Source of the DNA: Gemmatimonadota bacterium
Lineage (GTDB): Bacteria > Gemmatimonadota > Gemmatimonadetes > Gemmatimonadales > GWC2-71-9
DNA length: 64,000 nt
NCBI GenBank assembly: GCA_016713435.1
Contig: JADJPD010000025.1
Span: 13,674 to 77,673 of the forward strand
Direction: 5' to 3'
Shown: positions 1 through 9,443 of the stretch, piece after piece
Layout of the letters: each line of letters begins with the position of its first letter
Numbering within the stretch: the stretch's first letter is position 1
Program-made: the position numbers and the translations under genes
The notes under the pieces: generated by a model
Told to the model about the DNA's origin: nothing
Database searches by the model: none
The model's input: the letters and a program-made list of their open reading frames with translations, nothing else

Positions 1-100
1 TGCAGGTTACGTGACGCGGCCTGGCGACCGCGCCGCGACCCTGCCGCTGATGCGGGGCGTCAGGCTGCATGGCTCCTCCTCAACCGAGAGGACCCCGCCA

Positions 101-490
101 ATGAGGCTCCGTTGGGGACGTCTCCTTGCTGGTGCCGTCGTCGCCGAGCTGGTACCACTTCTCCTGCTCGTCGCGCTGGTTGCCCTGTTCGGCCCCTCCG
201 ATGAGGCACAGGCTCAAGCCTACGCCGCTCGCCTCGGCCGCTGGGTCGGCCCCATCGCAGGGGCGGTCATGTGCTTCGTGCTAGTCAGCTGGGTTGCCCG
301 TTCCGACCGCCCCCTGGCGCTCTGGTACGGCGTGATCCTCGGTGCGCTGACCGCTGCAATCGACCTTGGGCTGCTTGCAGCCTCGGGAGTGGCGTTTGAG
401 TGGCTCTTCGCCGTTTCCAATGCGGGCCGGGTCCTCGCGGGGGCCCTCGGTGGTGCGGTCGTCACCCGCCCCGCCCAGGTGGCGCACTAG
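101..490 (+). CDS. Small four-helix integral membrane protein, unknown function
   Basis: The product has 129 residues. I chose the ATG at 101 because GAGAGG lies about 10 bases upstream; an in-frame ATG at 11 would add 30 residues without membrane character. Four hydrophobic segments are visible, at about residues 8-30, 50-70, 75-97 and 105-122. The first is followed by a short polar, acidic loop. No catalytic motif is seen and I do not recognise the family. It stands alone: the next plus-strand coding sequence is a degraded fragment. Codon use matches the rest of the window, so it is likely real. The name is descriptive only. Confidence 0.6.
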   Translation: MRLRWGRLLAGAVVAELVPLLLLVALVALFGPSDEAQAQAYAARLGRWVGPIAGAVMCFVLVSWVARSDRPLALWYGVILGALTAAIDLGLLAASGVAFEWLFAVSNAGRVLAGALGGAVVTRPAQVAH

Positions 491-621
491 GCCTGCTGCC
501 GATCGGCCTCTCAACCGGTGCTATGCGGTGACGAGGCGTGCGCCGACCCGCTTCCCATGGAGCCTCACCAGCGCATGCCCCATTCGGGGCGCGACCGTCG
601 GGTTGCGTGGGATTGACGGGT

Positions 622-750
622 AACTTCCATCCATCAGAGTTGATCGTGATCGCTCCGGCGTTGCGAAGCGGGAAGCCGTGCCTTCGGGGCACGCGCATCG
701 CCCTCGCGGATGTGCGGGGATACCCCGCGGGTGGGATGAGTGAGAGCGAA
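622..750 (+). pseudogene. DUF433 (antitoxin-like) gene remnant
   Basis: Translation in the frame starting at 622 gives residues that match the N-terminal half of DUF433 proteins, small helix-turn-helix proteins often linked to toxin-antitoxin loci. The diagnostic stretch GKPCLRGTRIALADV is followed by GGMSESE. The usual continuation (a helix starting with an ILxDFPxL-type motif) is absent in all three frames after about 750, and I see no ribosome site or start codon in the expected place. I read this as a truncated remnant. No partner PIN-type toxin (DUF5615) is visible next to it. Confidence 0.5.
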
Positions 751-821
751 GGCGGGTTGGTCAATGTCCGGCTGCGGCAGCTGCCCTGCAGCGCCCCCCT
801 GCCGTCAGGAGTCACCAGCAA

Positions 822-1313
822 TTGTCCGCGGCCTCCAAGGTCTTCTCCGTGTGCCTTCGCACCTCAGCCGTGCCGATGCTGGGGGACAGGGGCTTCTCGT
901 TCGATGGGAGTCGGACTTTCCGGCGATCGCTCAGCAATGGCACCATCGCCCAGCTAGTGAACTTCCAGCTCGGGCAGCGTTCGCAGGAAGGCCGCTTCAC
1001 GGTGAACCTGGGCGTCTTTGTCCTGGGGGAGCTATTGTCCAACCCGCCGGCAGTCACGGCGTCGAATGCCCTGGAGCACCACTGCTCCGGCCCCAGGCGC
1101 ACACGACTCGGCACCATGCACCCCGGTCTCATCCCCGCGCTTGCCAACGTACCACTTGTCGGAGCCCTGCTCGGCCCGAAGGACGTGTGGTGGCCCTTCG
1201 TTGAAGATCAGGGGCGCACGGACACATCGCTTCGCGAGTGCCTGTTATTGCTCGAGCGGCATGGGTTCGCCTGGCTGGCACAGGCCACTCCTCGGGGAGC
1301 AAGTGACGACTGA
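822..1313 (+). CDS. DUF4304 domain-containing protein
   Basis: The product has 163 residues and starts at TTG, with AGGAG 11 bases upstream. It shows the DUF4304 layout: an N-terminal helix, then GFSFDGSRTFRR, then a QLVNFQLGQ and FTVNLGV core, and near the C-terminus a DVWWPF motif followed by a leucine-rich helix. The function of the family is unknown; members are cytosolic and often occur in accessory regions. Length is normal. It follows the DUF433 remnant on the same strand, so both may belong to one small accessory insertion. The TTG start is the main uncertainty. Confidence 0.65.
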   Translation: MSAASKVFSVCLRTSAVPMLGDRGFSFDGSRTFRRSLSNGTIAQLVNFQLGQRSQEGRFTVNLGVFVLGELLSNPPAVTASNALEHHCSGPRRTRLGTMHPGLIPALANVPLVGALLGPKDVWWPFVEDQGRTDTSLRECLLLLERHGFAWLAQATPRGASDD

Positions 1314-1413
1314 CCCTTCGCCCGAGGCGCCCCTCACCGGCTGACCTCGGGCGGGCGCACGGGCTCCGGGGCGGACGCCACCAGGCATGACCACAGAGCG
1401 TGAGAGAACCGAG

Positions 1414-2619
1414 ATGCCCCAGATGCGTATCGCCCCCGCCGAGCCTCCGCACGCCGCCGCGCGATCCGTCCTCCGGTCCGTACTCGGCCGGGCATTCATC
1501 CTCCCACTCGCATTCACCGGGTGCGCGACGCCCCCCGCGCGCGAAGCACCGCCCACCCCGCCCCTGATCGACGCCACGGCCCGCACCCTGATGCAGCGCG
1601 AGCACGTCCAGGGGCTGGCGCTCGCCGTCATCGACAGCGGTGCGGTGACCCACGTGGCGGCCTACGGGATCCGGAACGCCGCCGGCGATCCGCGCACCAC
1701 CGCGACCGTGATGTATGGCGCCTCGCTGACGAAGACCGCCTTCGCCTACCTGGTGATGCAGCTGGTGGACGAGGGGCGGCTGGATCTCGATGGGTCCATC
1801 GCGAGCCTCCTGCCCCGCCCGCTGCCGGAGTACGACGACTACCACGACCTGGCGGGCGACGCGCGGTGGAAGGCCCTGACCATGCGGATCCTGCTCACGC
1901 ACACGACGGGACTTGCCAACTTCCGGTGGCTGGAGGACGACCAGAAGCTCCGCTTCCACCACGATCCCGGCACGCGCTACGGCTACTCGGGCGAAGGCTT
2001 CTACATCGCCCAGCTGGTGCTCGAGGAGGGGCTGGGGCTCGACGTGGGGCGGGAGATGCAGACGCGCGTCTTCGATCGCTTCGGGATGACGCGCACCTCG
2101 ATGCAGTGGCGGCCGGACTTCCGGCCCAACCTGGCGGACGGGTTCAAAGTCGACGGCACGCCGGAGCCGCATGACGAGCGGTCGAGCGTGAGTGCGGCCG
2201 GGTCCATGGACACGGACATCGCCGACCAGGCCCGGCTCTGGGCCGGCATCGTGCGGGGCGACGCACTCAGCGCGGCGGCCCGCGCCGAGCTGGTGCGGCC
2301 GATGGCGGCGATCACCTCGGCGCACCAGTTCCCGAGCCTGGCGCCGGACACCAACCCCGCCAACGCGACGATCAACCTCTCGGCCGGACTGGGGCTGGTG
2401 ACGTTCCAGGGACCGCGTGGCCTGGCGTGGTTCAAGGGCGGGCACAACGACTGGACCGGCAACATGGTGGCCTGCGTGGAGCGGGAGCGGCGGTGCGTGG
2501 TGCTGCTCTCCAACGACGTGCGGGCGGAGCGGCTCTATCCCGAGCTGGTGCGGGCGGTGCTCGGCGAGACGGGGCTGCCGTGGGGGTGGGAGTATGAGTG
2601 GTTCGGGCAGGGCCACTGA
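1414..2619 (+). CDS. Serine hydrolase, class C beta-lactamase fold, probable lipoprotein (copy 1)
   Basis: I chose the ATG at 1414, which has GAGAGA 7 bases upstream; an in-frame ATG at 1387 lacks a ribosome site. The N-terminus has a hydrophobic segment ending in a lipobox-like AFTGC, so export and lipid attachment are likely. The mature part is the beta-lactamase/D-peptidase fold: SLTK is the nucleophile SxxK motif, the second motif position is YGYSGEGF instead of YxN, and KGGHNDW stands where the KTG/HxG motif falls. The substrate is unknown; family members include esterases and peptidases. A close paralogue, roughly three quarters identical by eye, lies at 17583-18806. Confidence 0.85.
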   Translation: MPQMRIAPAEPPHAAARSVLRSVLGRAFILPLAFTGCATPPAREAPPTPPLIDATARTLMQREHVQGLALAVIDSGAVTHVAAYGIRNAAGDPRTTATVMYGASLTKTAFAYLVMQLVDEGRLDLDGSIASLLPRPLPEYDDYHDLAGDARWKALTMRILLTHTTGLANFRWLEDDQKLRFHHDPGTRYGYSGEGFYIAQLVLEEGLGLDVGREMQTRVFDRFGMTRTSMQWRPDFRPNLADGFKVDGTPEPHDERSSVSAAGSMDTDIADQARLWAGIVRGDALSAAARAELVRPMAAITSAHQFPSLAPDTNPANATINLSAGLGLVTFQGPRGLAWFKGGHNDWTGNMVACVERERRCVVLLSNDVRAERLYPELVRAVLGETGLPWGWEYEWFGQGH

Positions 2620-2712
2620 CTTCGCCGGGCAACCTGGTGAAGCGACCGATGGATTCGCGCCGTCCCTGCGGACAACTGCAGAACGGCTGACCGCACATTC
2701 CCTGCGAGGCCC

Positions 2713-3249
2713 ATGCCCCAGACGGCTCCCGATCCGCGACCCCTGACGCCCCGCGCCCGGCTGTGGTCCCTGCTCTGGGCCGCCATCGCGTTCGCCATCG
2801 CGACGTCGATGCTGCGGACCATGGTGACCGAGTGGCCGCAGACTCGGGCCAGCCGCTCCTGGCCGACGGCCCCGGGGACGATCATCACAGCCACCCTGGA
2901 CTCCGCCCGGAACTCCCGAGGGACGACTCGCTACTACCCGGTCCTGGCGTACACCTTCCGCCTGGCCGACTCCACGTACCGTGGCACGGCGCTTCGTCTC
3001 GGCACCCCGTCTTTTCACACCGTGGCCGAGGGCGAGCAGGCGCTTCGCCCGTATGGTGAGGGTGCCACGGTGCCGGTGCACTACGATCCCGGCAACCCGA
3101 CCCTCAGTGTGCTGGAGCTGCGAACGCTGACCTGGGCGGATCGCCTGCTGATCCCCACGGCGCTGGTGGCCCTCGGGATCGGCGTGTTCTCTGCCTGGGA
3201 GGGAATCACCGGCGCGACGCCCAGGCTGCGGTGGCCGGGCCGGAGGTGA
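2713..3249 (+). CDS. DUF3592 domain membrane protein
   Basis: The product has 178 residues, with GCGAGG just upstream of its ATG. Two transmembrane segments, at about residues 17-38 and 140-160, flank an extracytoplasmic or lumenal domain. That domain contains WPTAPGTI near its start and VPVHYDPGNPTLSVLE near its end, both hallmarks of DUF3592. The function of the family is unknown. It follows the serine hydrolase by 93 bases on the same strand and could share its transcript. The first 16 residues are polar and proline-rich. Confidence 0.8.
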   Translation: MPQTAPDPRPLTPRARLWSLLWAAIAFAIATSMLRTMVTEWPQTRASRSWPTAPGTIITATLDSARNSRGTTRYYPVLAYTFRLADSTYRGTALRLGTPSFHTVAEGEQALRPYGEGATVPVHYDPGNPTLSVLELRTLTWADRLLIPTALVALGIGVFSAWEGITGATPRLRWPGRR

Positions 3250-3434
3250 GGCGACAGAACGGCCGCCTGCAGCCGGCTGTGTGCGGCAGGCGGGTGGCGC
3301 AGGGGCTGGACCTGATCGAGGACCAGCAGCGCCCGAAGTGCAACGTCTGCTCGTGTCGGCCGTGGGAGAGGCCCGGCCGCGGACCCCAGCGCCGACGGCT
3401 GGCACCATTCCTCGCGTGGTCCGTATCTGCTCCC

Positions 3435-3926
3435 ATGCCCAGACTCTGTCCGCCGTTGCTTGCCCTCCTGGCCACCGCCCCGCTCGGCTGTGGCCCACCG
3501 CCTCCTGACCTTGCGGCTGAGCGGGCGGCCCTCCTCCAGCTTCATGCGGAGCAGCGCCGGGCGCACCTGGAGCACGATGCGGGGCTCCTGACCGCCAGCT
3601 TCGCGGACACGTTCTACAGCCTTGGGCGGGGACGGGTCACGACGCCCTCGCGCGCGGAGAGCACCCGGCGCTTCCAGGCGTACTTCGACCAGTCAGCGTT
3701 CACGGCGTGGGACGACACCGCCCCGCCCGTGATCCGGATCTCGCCGGATGGCCAGATGGCCTACGTGATCGTCCAGAAGCGGGTCACGCTGACGGCGCGC
3801 GGCGCCGTGGCCGGCCCGCCGGAGGACGTGCAGTATGCCTGGCTGGCGACCTACGAGAAGCGGGACGGTCGCTGGCAACTGACGGCCTTGGCCTCGACCG
3901 ACCGGCCGGCGGAGCCCAGCCGCTAG
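3435..3926 (+). CDS. NTF2-like (DUF4440/SnoaL-type) secreted protein
   Basis: The frame is open from 3231, but I start at the ATG at 3435, which begins a signal peptide (residues 1-20) ending near LGCG and so a possible lipoprotein. The mature part of about 140 residues has the layout of DUF4440/SnoaL-like proteins: an N-terminal helix (AAERAALLQLHAEQRRAHLE), then SFADTFYSL, then a beta sheet ending WLATYEKRDGRWQLTAL. Such domains bind small hydrophobic ligands or form dimers, and the specific role here is unknown. Assignment rests on pattern similarity rather than an invariant motif. Confidence 0.65.
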   Translation: MPRLCPPLLALLATAPLGCGPPPPDLAAERAALLQLHAEQRRAHLEHDAGLLTASFADTFYSLGRGRVTTPSRAESTRRFQAYFDQSAFTAWDDTAPPVIRISPDGQMAYVIVQKRVTLTARGAVAGPPEDVQYAWLATYEKRDGRWQLTALASTDRPAEPSR

Positions 3927-4405
3927 GGTGGCCTGGGGGCGGCGCCGCGTGCCCCTGGCGCGCGCGTTCGCACGGGCACGCGGAGCAGGCGAGCGACCCG
4001 GTGGGCGCGCAGGGCATGACGGGGCAGCCGCATCGCCGTGTTGTGGATGGCACTGGCGGGAGAGGTCGAGGAGCGGCCGGTGGAGCTCTTCGTGCCTGAG
4101 GCGATGACGGAGGCAGCGCTGGCGCACTTGCTCGGACGCGAGGGCCTGGAGCGGGCGGTGGCGCTAGGCCCGGACTCGTTCCTGACCCCGCCCGTGCCCG
4201 CGCCCCTGACCCCGGAGCGGCCGCGGACGTCCGCGGTCGTCGGTTTGCCTCTCCATCCGCCTGCGCCAGACCGCCGTTTGCTTGCGTAATCGCATCCCGG
4301 GGCGCAGCTTAGGCGCGATCGCCCGGTGGCAGGTCTTCCTCTGCACAACCAAGCACCGCGAAGCCACCGCTTGGAGAGTGTCCGGACGGGACCAACGGGG
4401 GCGTC
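3927..4405 (+). other. Intergenic stretch without a convincing gene
   Basis: About 480 bases separate the NTF2-like gene from the histidine kinase. A GTG-initiated open frame at 4038-4289 (83 codons) shows no recognisable domain, no ribosome site and a proline-rich tail, so I do not call it. The last 100 bases are less GC-rich than the flanks and probably hold the promoter of the downstream signalling island. No clear -35/-10 pair could be chosen. Confidence 0.4.
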
Positions 4406-6640
4406 ATGGCAACTCAACTGGACCACGAGTTGGCGAAGCTTCGCCAAGGCGACCACCTCTGCCCGGTCCACGACAACCTGGCGGACCAGACCGCCAGCGC
4501 CGTGGCGTTCATCGCGGTCGGGCTGGGGCGCGGGGAGCGCTGCCTCTACGTCGCGAACGATTCGCCAATGGAGGAACTCGTCCGGCGCTTTGCCGGGCTG
4601 GGGGTGGACGTTGCCCACGAAACCGCACGAGGTTCCCTCAAGATCCTCACCAGCCGCGACGTCTACCTGCGAGGGGGGATATTCGACGCCCGCGGGATGA
4701 TCGAGTACCTGACGGAGTGTGAGGCGGCGGCCGTTGCCGACGGCTACACCGGCTTGCGGTTCCAGGGGGAGATGACGTGGGCGCTCGGCGTGAACCTGGA
4801 AGGGGACCGGCTGATCGAGTACGAGGCGATGCTCAACGAGTTCCTGCCCACGCACCGGGCAGTGATCGCGTGTCACTACCTGCGGCCACGGTTCGATCCT
4901 GCGCTCATCCATGACCTGCTCGTCACCCATCCCCTGGTAGCCATCGCCGAACTGGTCTGTCCCAATCCCTACTACGAGCCGCCGGAGCTCGTCCTCCGAC
5001 CCGAACCGATGGCGGTGTCGGAATTCAAGCGGAAGCGCCTCGATTGGTGGCTCGAGCGCCTGCGCGCGACGATGGCGGGCGAGTTGCAGCGGAAGCAGGC
5101 GACGGAAACGGCTCGCGAGCGGGAAGAACTCGTGCAGCTGCTGCTCGATTCCACGGCCGAGGCCATCTACGGCATCGACCTTCACGGCAACTGCGTGCTG
5201 GCGAACCCGACGTGCGCCCGGCTCCTCGGCTATGCCGACCCGAAGCAGCTGAACGGCCGGAACATGCACCTCCTGATCCATCACCACCGTCCCGATGGTC
5301 GTCCGTACCCCGAGGAGGAATGCCCCATCGTCCGGGCCATCCAGGCACGGCAAGGCACTCACGTCACGGACGAAGTGTTCTGGCGTGCCGACGGGACGAA
5401 GTTCGACGCCGATTACTTCTCCTACCCGATGTGGCGGGGCGAAGAGCTGGTCGGCGCCGTGGTGACATTCCTCGACATCAGCAACCAGAAGCGACTCGAG
5501 GAGCAATTGCGGCAGGCGCAGAAGATGGAGGCGATCGGGCGGCTCGCCGGCGGGGTGGCGCACGACTTCAACAACCTGCTCACCATCATCACGGGATACA
5601 GCGAGATCCTGCTTCAAACGACCCCGCGCGATGACCCCAACCGGGAGCTGCTGGAGGAGATCCAGAAGGCCGGGCAGCGCTCGGCATCGTTGACCCGGCA
5701 GTTGCTGGCGTTCAGCCGGAAGCAGGTCCTTGCCCCCAGGGTGCTGGACCTGAACGGGGTGATCCGGGACACCGAGAAGATGCTGCGTCGCGTGATCGGG
5801 GAGGACATCCACCTGACGATCACGCTGCACCCGGAACTCGGCAGCGTGAACGCCGACCCGGGGCAACTGGAGCAGGTCCTCCTGAACCTCGCGGTGAACG
5901 CCCGCGACGCCATGCCGCAGGGCGGAAAGCTCACCATCGAAACCAGGGAGGTGGTCCTCGGCGAGGATTACGCCCGGTCCCATGCGGACGTCCGACCCGG
6001 CTGGTACGTGATGCTGGCCGTCACGGACACGGGCGTCGGCATGACCGACGAGGTCAAGCGTCACTTGTTCGAGCCGTTCTTCACCACCAAGGGACCCGAA
6101 AGGGCACCGGCCTGGGGCTGGCCGTGGTTCACGGCATCGTGAAGCAGAGCGACGGGACGATCGAGGTGTACAGCGAACCGGGCGTGGGCACCTCGTTCAA
6201 GATCTACCTCCCGCGCGCGGACCAGCCCGCACCGAGCGGGAAGTCCGGCCCCGGCCCCGGCCCCGTCCCGCGCGGGACGGAAACGTTGCTGCTGGTCGAG
6301 GACGACGACGCCGTCCGGGCGCTGACCCGCTTCACCCTGCAGCAGTGCGGCTACACCGTCCTGGAAGCGAGCCACGGTGAGGAGGCCATCAGGGTCGCCA
6401 GGAACCACCGGGAGAGGATTCACCTGCTCGTCACGGATGTCGTGATGCCGGGGATGGGGGCGGATCCTCGCCGAGCGGTTGCTGAGCCTCCATCCCGAGA
6501 TGAAGGTGCTCTACCTTTCTGGCTACACCGACGATGCCGTCGTTCGGCACGGCATTCTCCACGAGGAAGTGCACTTCCTGCAAAAGCCGTTCTCTCCGAC
6601 CGCACTGGCGCATCAGGTCCGGCACGTGCTTGCGAACTGA
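4406..6640 (+). CDS. MEDS-PAS hybrid sensor histidine kinase with C-terminal receiver, two frameshifts
   Basis: The intact protein would have about 744 residues. Residues 5-185 are a MEDS domain (GDHLCPVHD at the start, as in DcmR-like sensors), residues 240-360 a PAS domain, then a HisKA helix with H386 in GGVAHDFNNLL. The ATPase N box (NLAVNARDAM), DTGVGM and FEPFFTTK follow. At about 6098 one G seems missing in cccgaaaggg; restoring it gives the G2 box KGPGKGTGLGLAVVHGI. A receiver domain follows (VEDDDAVR, then VTDVVMPGM). A second indel at about 6456, in a G5 run, must be corrected to reach LYLSGYTDD, LQKPFSP and the stop at 6640. No membrane segment is seen, so it is cytosolic. Read literally, the kinase ends at 6142 without its G2 box. 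Confidence 0.8.
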
Positions 6641-6858
6641 CGGGTGGCCCGTCCCGCGAGTGGGGGACCGGCTGGCCTTCAGGACGTGGACACTCCGGTG
6701 TTCGGTCAGGGGGTCCGTTCATGGATCCGCCCGGAGCCTGAGGGAGACCAGCATCGACGGTCCCGCTGGTCGAGAGCCTGCGATTGACGGCGGACCCGGC
6801 AGGGTTGACCGGGCAGTCGGGGCAGGCACGACGTTTCTCGCGGGTGAACGGAGCGCGG

Positions 6859-8283
6859 ATGCCGGATGCGACGGGTCAGGTCGAGGCGATGACAGCGCCC
6901 ACGGGTCCGCTGGTGCTGGTGGTGGACGATGACGCCAACGTCCGCGCCATGCTGTCCACCGCCCTGACCGGGGAGGGATACCGGGTGCAGTCGGCCGAGA
7001 GCGGAGAAGACGCGCTCAAGGCGATGAGCCGGGAGCTGTACGACCTGGTGCTCCTGGACCTCGAGCTGCCCCGGATGAGCGGGCTCGCGGTGCTGGAGGA
7101 GGCCCCGCGGCTCCAGGGCGATGCGCAGTTCATCATCCTTACCGGGGCCGGGTCGGTGGCGACCGCGGTGGAGGCCATCAAGCTCGGTGCCTTCGACTAC
7201 CTCCAGAAGCCGCCCAGCCTGGCCGAGCTCGGGCTGGTGATGGACCGGGCCCTGGCGGACCGAGACCGGCGGCGGGAGCTGGCCCGGCTCCGACTTGGAG
7301 CCAAGGAAGGGAAGGGCCACACGCTGATCGGCGACTCGTTGCCGATGCGGCGGCTGCGGGCCGAGCTCGCGCGCGTTGCGCCGACCCGGGCCACGGTGCT
7401 CATCAGCGGCGAGACCGGCACCGGAAAGGAGCTGGTGGCCCAGACCATCCACGCGTTATCCGATCGCGCCGCCAAGCCATTCGTGGCCGTCAACTGCTCG
7501 GCCCTCCCGGAAGGCGTGCTCGAATCGGAGCTGTTCGGCCACCTGCGCGGCAGCTTCACCGGCGCGGTCGCCAGCCGGCGCGGCTTGTTCGAAGAGGCCG
7601 CCGACGGCACCCTCTTCCTCGACGAGGTTGGCACCCTCGCTCCGGGTGTCCAGGTGAAGCTGCTTCGAGTGCTGCAGGAGCGTCGGGTCCAGCGGGTGGG
7701 CGGCGGACTGGCGGTCCCGGTGGATTTCCGGCTGGTGGCGGCGACCAACGTGGACCTGGCCGCGGAAGTCGCGGCCGGCCGGTTCCGCGAGGACCTCTAC
7801 TTCCGCCTGAACGTGGTTCCGATCCGGGTCCCTCCCCTGCGGGAGCGGGGCAACGACATCCTCCTGCTCGCCGCTCACTTCCGGAGTCGCTACGCCGAGG
7901 AGTTCGGCATCACGCCGCCCGATTTCTCCCCTGCCCTGGTGCAGCGCCTGCTGCAGAATCGGTGGCGCGGCAACGTGCGGCAGCTGGAAAACGTGATCCA
8001 GAGGGCGGTGATCATGCACTCCAGCGCCCGCGCGATCCCGGTCCTGCCGCTGGAGGATCCGGTCGTTACGCCCGAAAGCGAACTGCTGGATCGGGCGGCC
8101 AGCGAGAGCTGGAACCTGGACCGGGTGGAACGGGAGTACATCCTGCTGGTCCTCGAGCGACAGGAGGGCCACCTGGGACGCACGGCGGCATTCCTCGGCA
8201 TCGATCGCCGAACCCTCTACCGGAAGCTCAGGGACTACCAGAAGGGCGGCCATCTCGCCGCCTTGCCCGCCCAGGAGTCGTAG
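6859..8283 (+). CDS. NtrC-family sigma-54-dependent response regulator
   Basis: I place the start at the ATG at 6859, with GGAG 5 bases upstream; the frame is open from 6784. Domains in order are a receiver (VDDDANVR, phospho-acceptor in LVLLDLELPR, LQKPPS lysine), an AAA+ domain (Walker A GETGTGKE, GSFTGA in place of GAFTGA, Walker B GTLFLDEVG, arginine finger region FREDLYFRLNV) and a FIS-type helix-turn-helix (RTAAFLGIDRRTLYRKL). It should activate sigma-54 promoters when phosphorylated. It follows the hybrid kinase by about 218 bases and is its probable partner. The Ser in GSFTGA occurs in some active homologues. Confidence 0.92.
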   Translation: MPDATGQVEAMTAPTGPLVLVVDDDANVRAMLSTALTGEGYRVQSAESGEDALKAMSRELYDLVLLDLELPRMSGLAVLEEAPRLQGDAQFIILTGAGSVATAVEAIKLGAFDYLQKPPSLAELGLVMDRALADRDRRRELARLRLGAKEGKGHTLIGDSLPMRRLRAELARVAPTRATVLISGETGTGKELVAQTIHALSDRAAKPFVAVNCSALPEGVLESELFGHLRGSFTGAVASRRGLFEEAADGTLFLDEVGTLAPGVQVKLLRVLQERRVQRVGGGLAVPVDFRLVAATNVDLAAEVAAGRFREDLYFRLNVVPIRVPPLRERGNDILLLAAHFRSRYAEEFGITPPDFSPALVQRLLQNRWRGNVRQLENVIQRAVIMHSSARAIPVLPLEDPVVTPESELLDRAASESWNLDRVEREYILLVLERQEGHLGRTAAFLGIDRRTLYRKLRDYQKGGHLAALPAQES

Positions 8284-8481
8284 CTCCGCAATTCCGCCCC
8301 ACCCGTTGGGACAAACCGCCCCAACCCGCCACCGCAGTCGCCGGTCCGACATCCCGCATAACTGGTTGTGCCCGCTCGGCTTGGCCCGCCTGGGGCGGGC
8401 CGGCGCGTCCCGGCATGAGGGACGCATAGGAGGGTCAGCCGAGAGGCAGTTCCTGACAACGGTTCAACCAGGAAGCCGCGG

Positions 8482-8754
8482 ATGTCCGACCGTTCCCCGA
8501 AGCCCGGACTGGTGGTGCCATCCGAGGCGCTTCCGCCCGACACCACCGTACCCCTGGCCTTGGGTGGCGCGAGGGGGCACGCGCTCCGCCGCTCCCTCGA
8601 CAGCATCCTGGCCCAAGTGGAGGCCATGCTGGTGCTGCACGATGAGAACCTCGGTTTCCCAGCCGAGGGGTGGCTCCGCGGGGTGCGATCGCATCTATGG
8701 GTGGCGCAGGACCTGTTGCTCGGGATCGTGCCGGCGCCAGGGGAGGACGAGTGA
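8482..8754 (+). CDS. Small acidic protein coupled to sigma factor gene, unknown
   Basis: The product has 90 residues, with AGGAAG about 8 bases upstream of the ATG at 8482. It has an N-terminal proline-rich section and a helical middle (HALRRSLDSILAQVEAMLVLHDE), with a tryptophan-containing C-terminal helix. No known domain is recognised. Its stop codon overlaps the sigma factor start as TGATG, so the two are translationally coupled. This position and helical character would suit a sigma-binding or anti-sigma peptide, but that is only inference from context. Confidence 0.6.
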   Translation: MSDRSPKPGLVVPSEALPPDTTVPLALGGARGHALRRSLDSILAQVEAMLVLHDENLGFPAEGWLRGVRSHLWVAQDLLLGIVPAPGEDE

Positions 8755-9443
8755 TGAGCCACGAGGAGCGGGAGTTGTGGCAGCGGTTTCGACAGCACGG
8801 GGGCCTGTCCGCCCGGGACCGGCTGGTCGAACGACACCTGGGACTGGTGCACCACATGGCGCGGGCGGTGGAGAGGCGCACGGGAGCCGATCGGGACGAC
8901 CTGATCAGCGCGGGCACCGTGGGTCTGCTCCAGGCCGTCGAGCGATTCGACCCCGAGCGCGGCCATCAGTTCAGCACCTTCGCCCTCAGGCGGATCCGCG
9001 GTGCCATGCTTGATGAGATGCGGCGGATGGCGCCGATCTCCCGCCGGGCGCAGACGACGCGGCGGAGGATGACCGCCGCGCGCGACCGGCTGGAGTGCCG
9101 GCTGGGGCGGCCGGTGCGAGCAGCCGAAGTGGCCCTCGAACTCGGCGTTGAAGAGAGACGATACCTGGCCTGGGAGGCGGACGCGAACCGGACGGCGGCG
9201 CCACTGCCCGCCGACCTGCCTGCCCCCGAACCCATCGAGGCAGAGACCCCCGCCTGGCTGGTGGAGGCGCTGACACGCCTTCCCCCCAGGGAGCGCACGG
9301 TGATCTCGCTGAGCTACGGCGAGGAGTTGGATGGCCGTGCCATTGCGGAGGTCCTCGGGGTGACAGAGTCCCGAGTGTCTCAACTCCGGCACCGGGCACT
9401 TTCCCGGCTGCGGGACGCCGCACCGGCGCGGAGGGGCTCATGA
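8754..9443 (+). CDS. FliA-like sigma-70 family factor (region 2-3-4)
   Basis: The product has 229 residues, close to the normal length for FliA/sigma-28-type factors. Region 2 is clear (HLGLVHHMARAVE, then DDLISAGTVGLLQAVERFD and FSTFALRRIRGAMLDEMR, with the RIRGAMLDE motif typical of FliA/WhiG). Region 3 is LGRPVRAAEVALELGVE. Region 4 is LPPRERTVISLSYGEELDGRAIAEVLGVTESRVSQL. It would direct RNA polymerase to alternative promoters. No flagellar or chemotaxis gene is visible nearby, which is unusual for this class. It overlaps both neighbours (TGATG upstream, ATGA downstream), indicating one operon with c-di-GMP signalling genes. Confidence 0.9.
   Translation: MSHEERELWQRFRQHGGLSARDRLVERHLGLVHHMARAVERRTGADRDDLISAGTVGLLQAVERFDPERGHQFSTFALRRIRGAMLDEMRRMAPISRRAQTTRRRMTAARDRLECRLGRPVRAAEVALELGVEERRYLAWEADANRTAAPLPADLPAPEPIEAETPAWLVEALTRLPPRERTVISLSYGEELDGRAIAEVLGVTESRVSQLRHRALSRLRDAAPARRGS

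Noticed and set aside
1129..3498. Very long open frame on the minus strand opposite the serine hydrolase and DUF3592 genes
   Set aside because: It is antisense to genes with clear motifs. Its translation is rich in Arg, Pro, Gly and His with no domain, as expected from the complement of a high-GC3 gene.
4038..4289. GTG-initiated frame of 83 codons before the histidine kinase
   Set aside because: No ribosome site, no domain and a proline-rich tail. Not enough to call a gene.
3923..6064. Long minus-strand open frame opposite the histidine kinase
   Set aside because: Low-complexity His/Arg/Leu-rich translation and full overlap with the kinase; a compositional shadow.
8389..8405. GGCCCGCC-TGG-GGCGGGCC, which also resembles a sigma-54 promoter (TGGCCCG then GGGC)
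   Set aside because: The match to the TGGCACG-N4-TTGC consensus is poor at the -12 element, and the same bases form a hairpin. Either reading is too weak to list.
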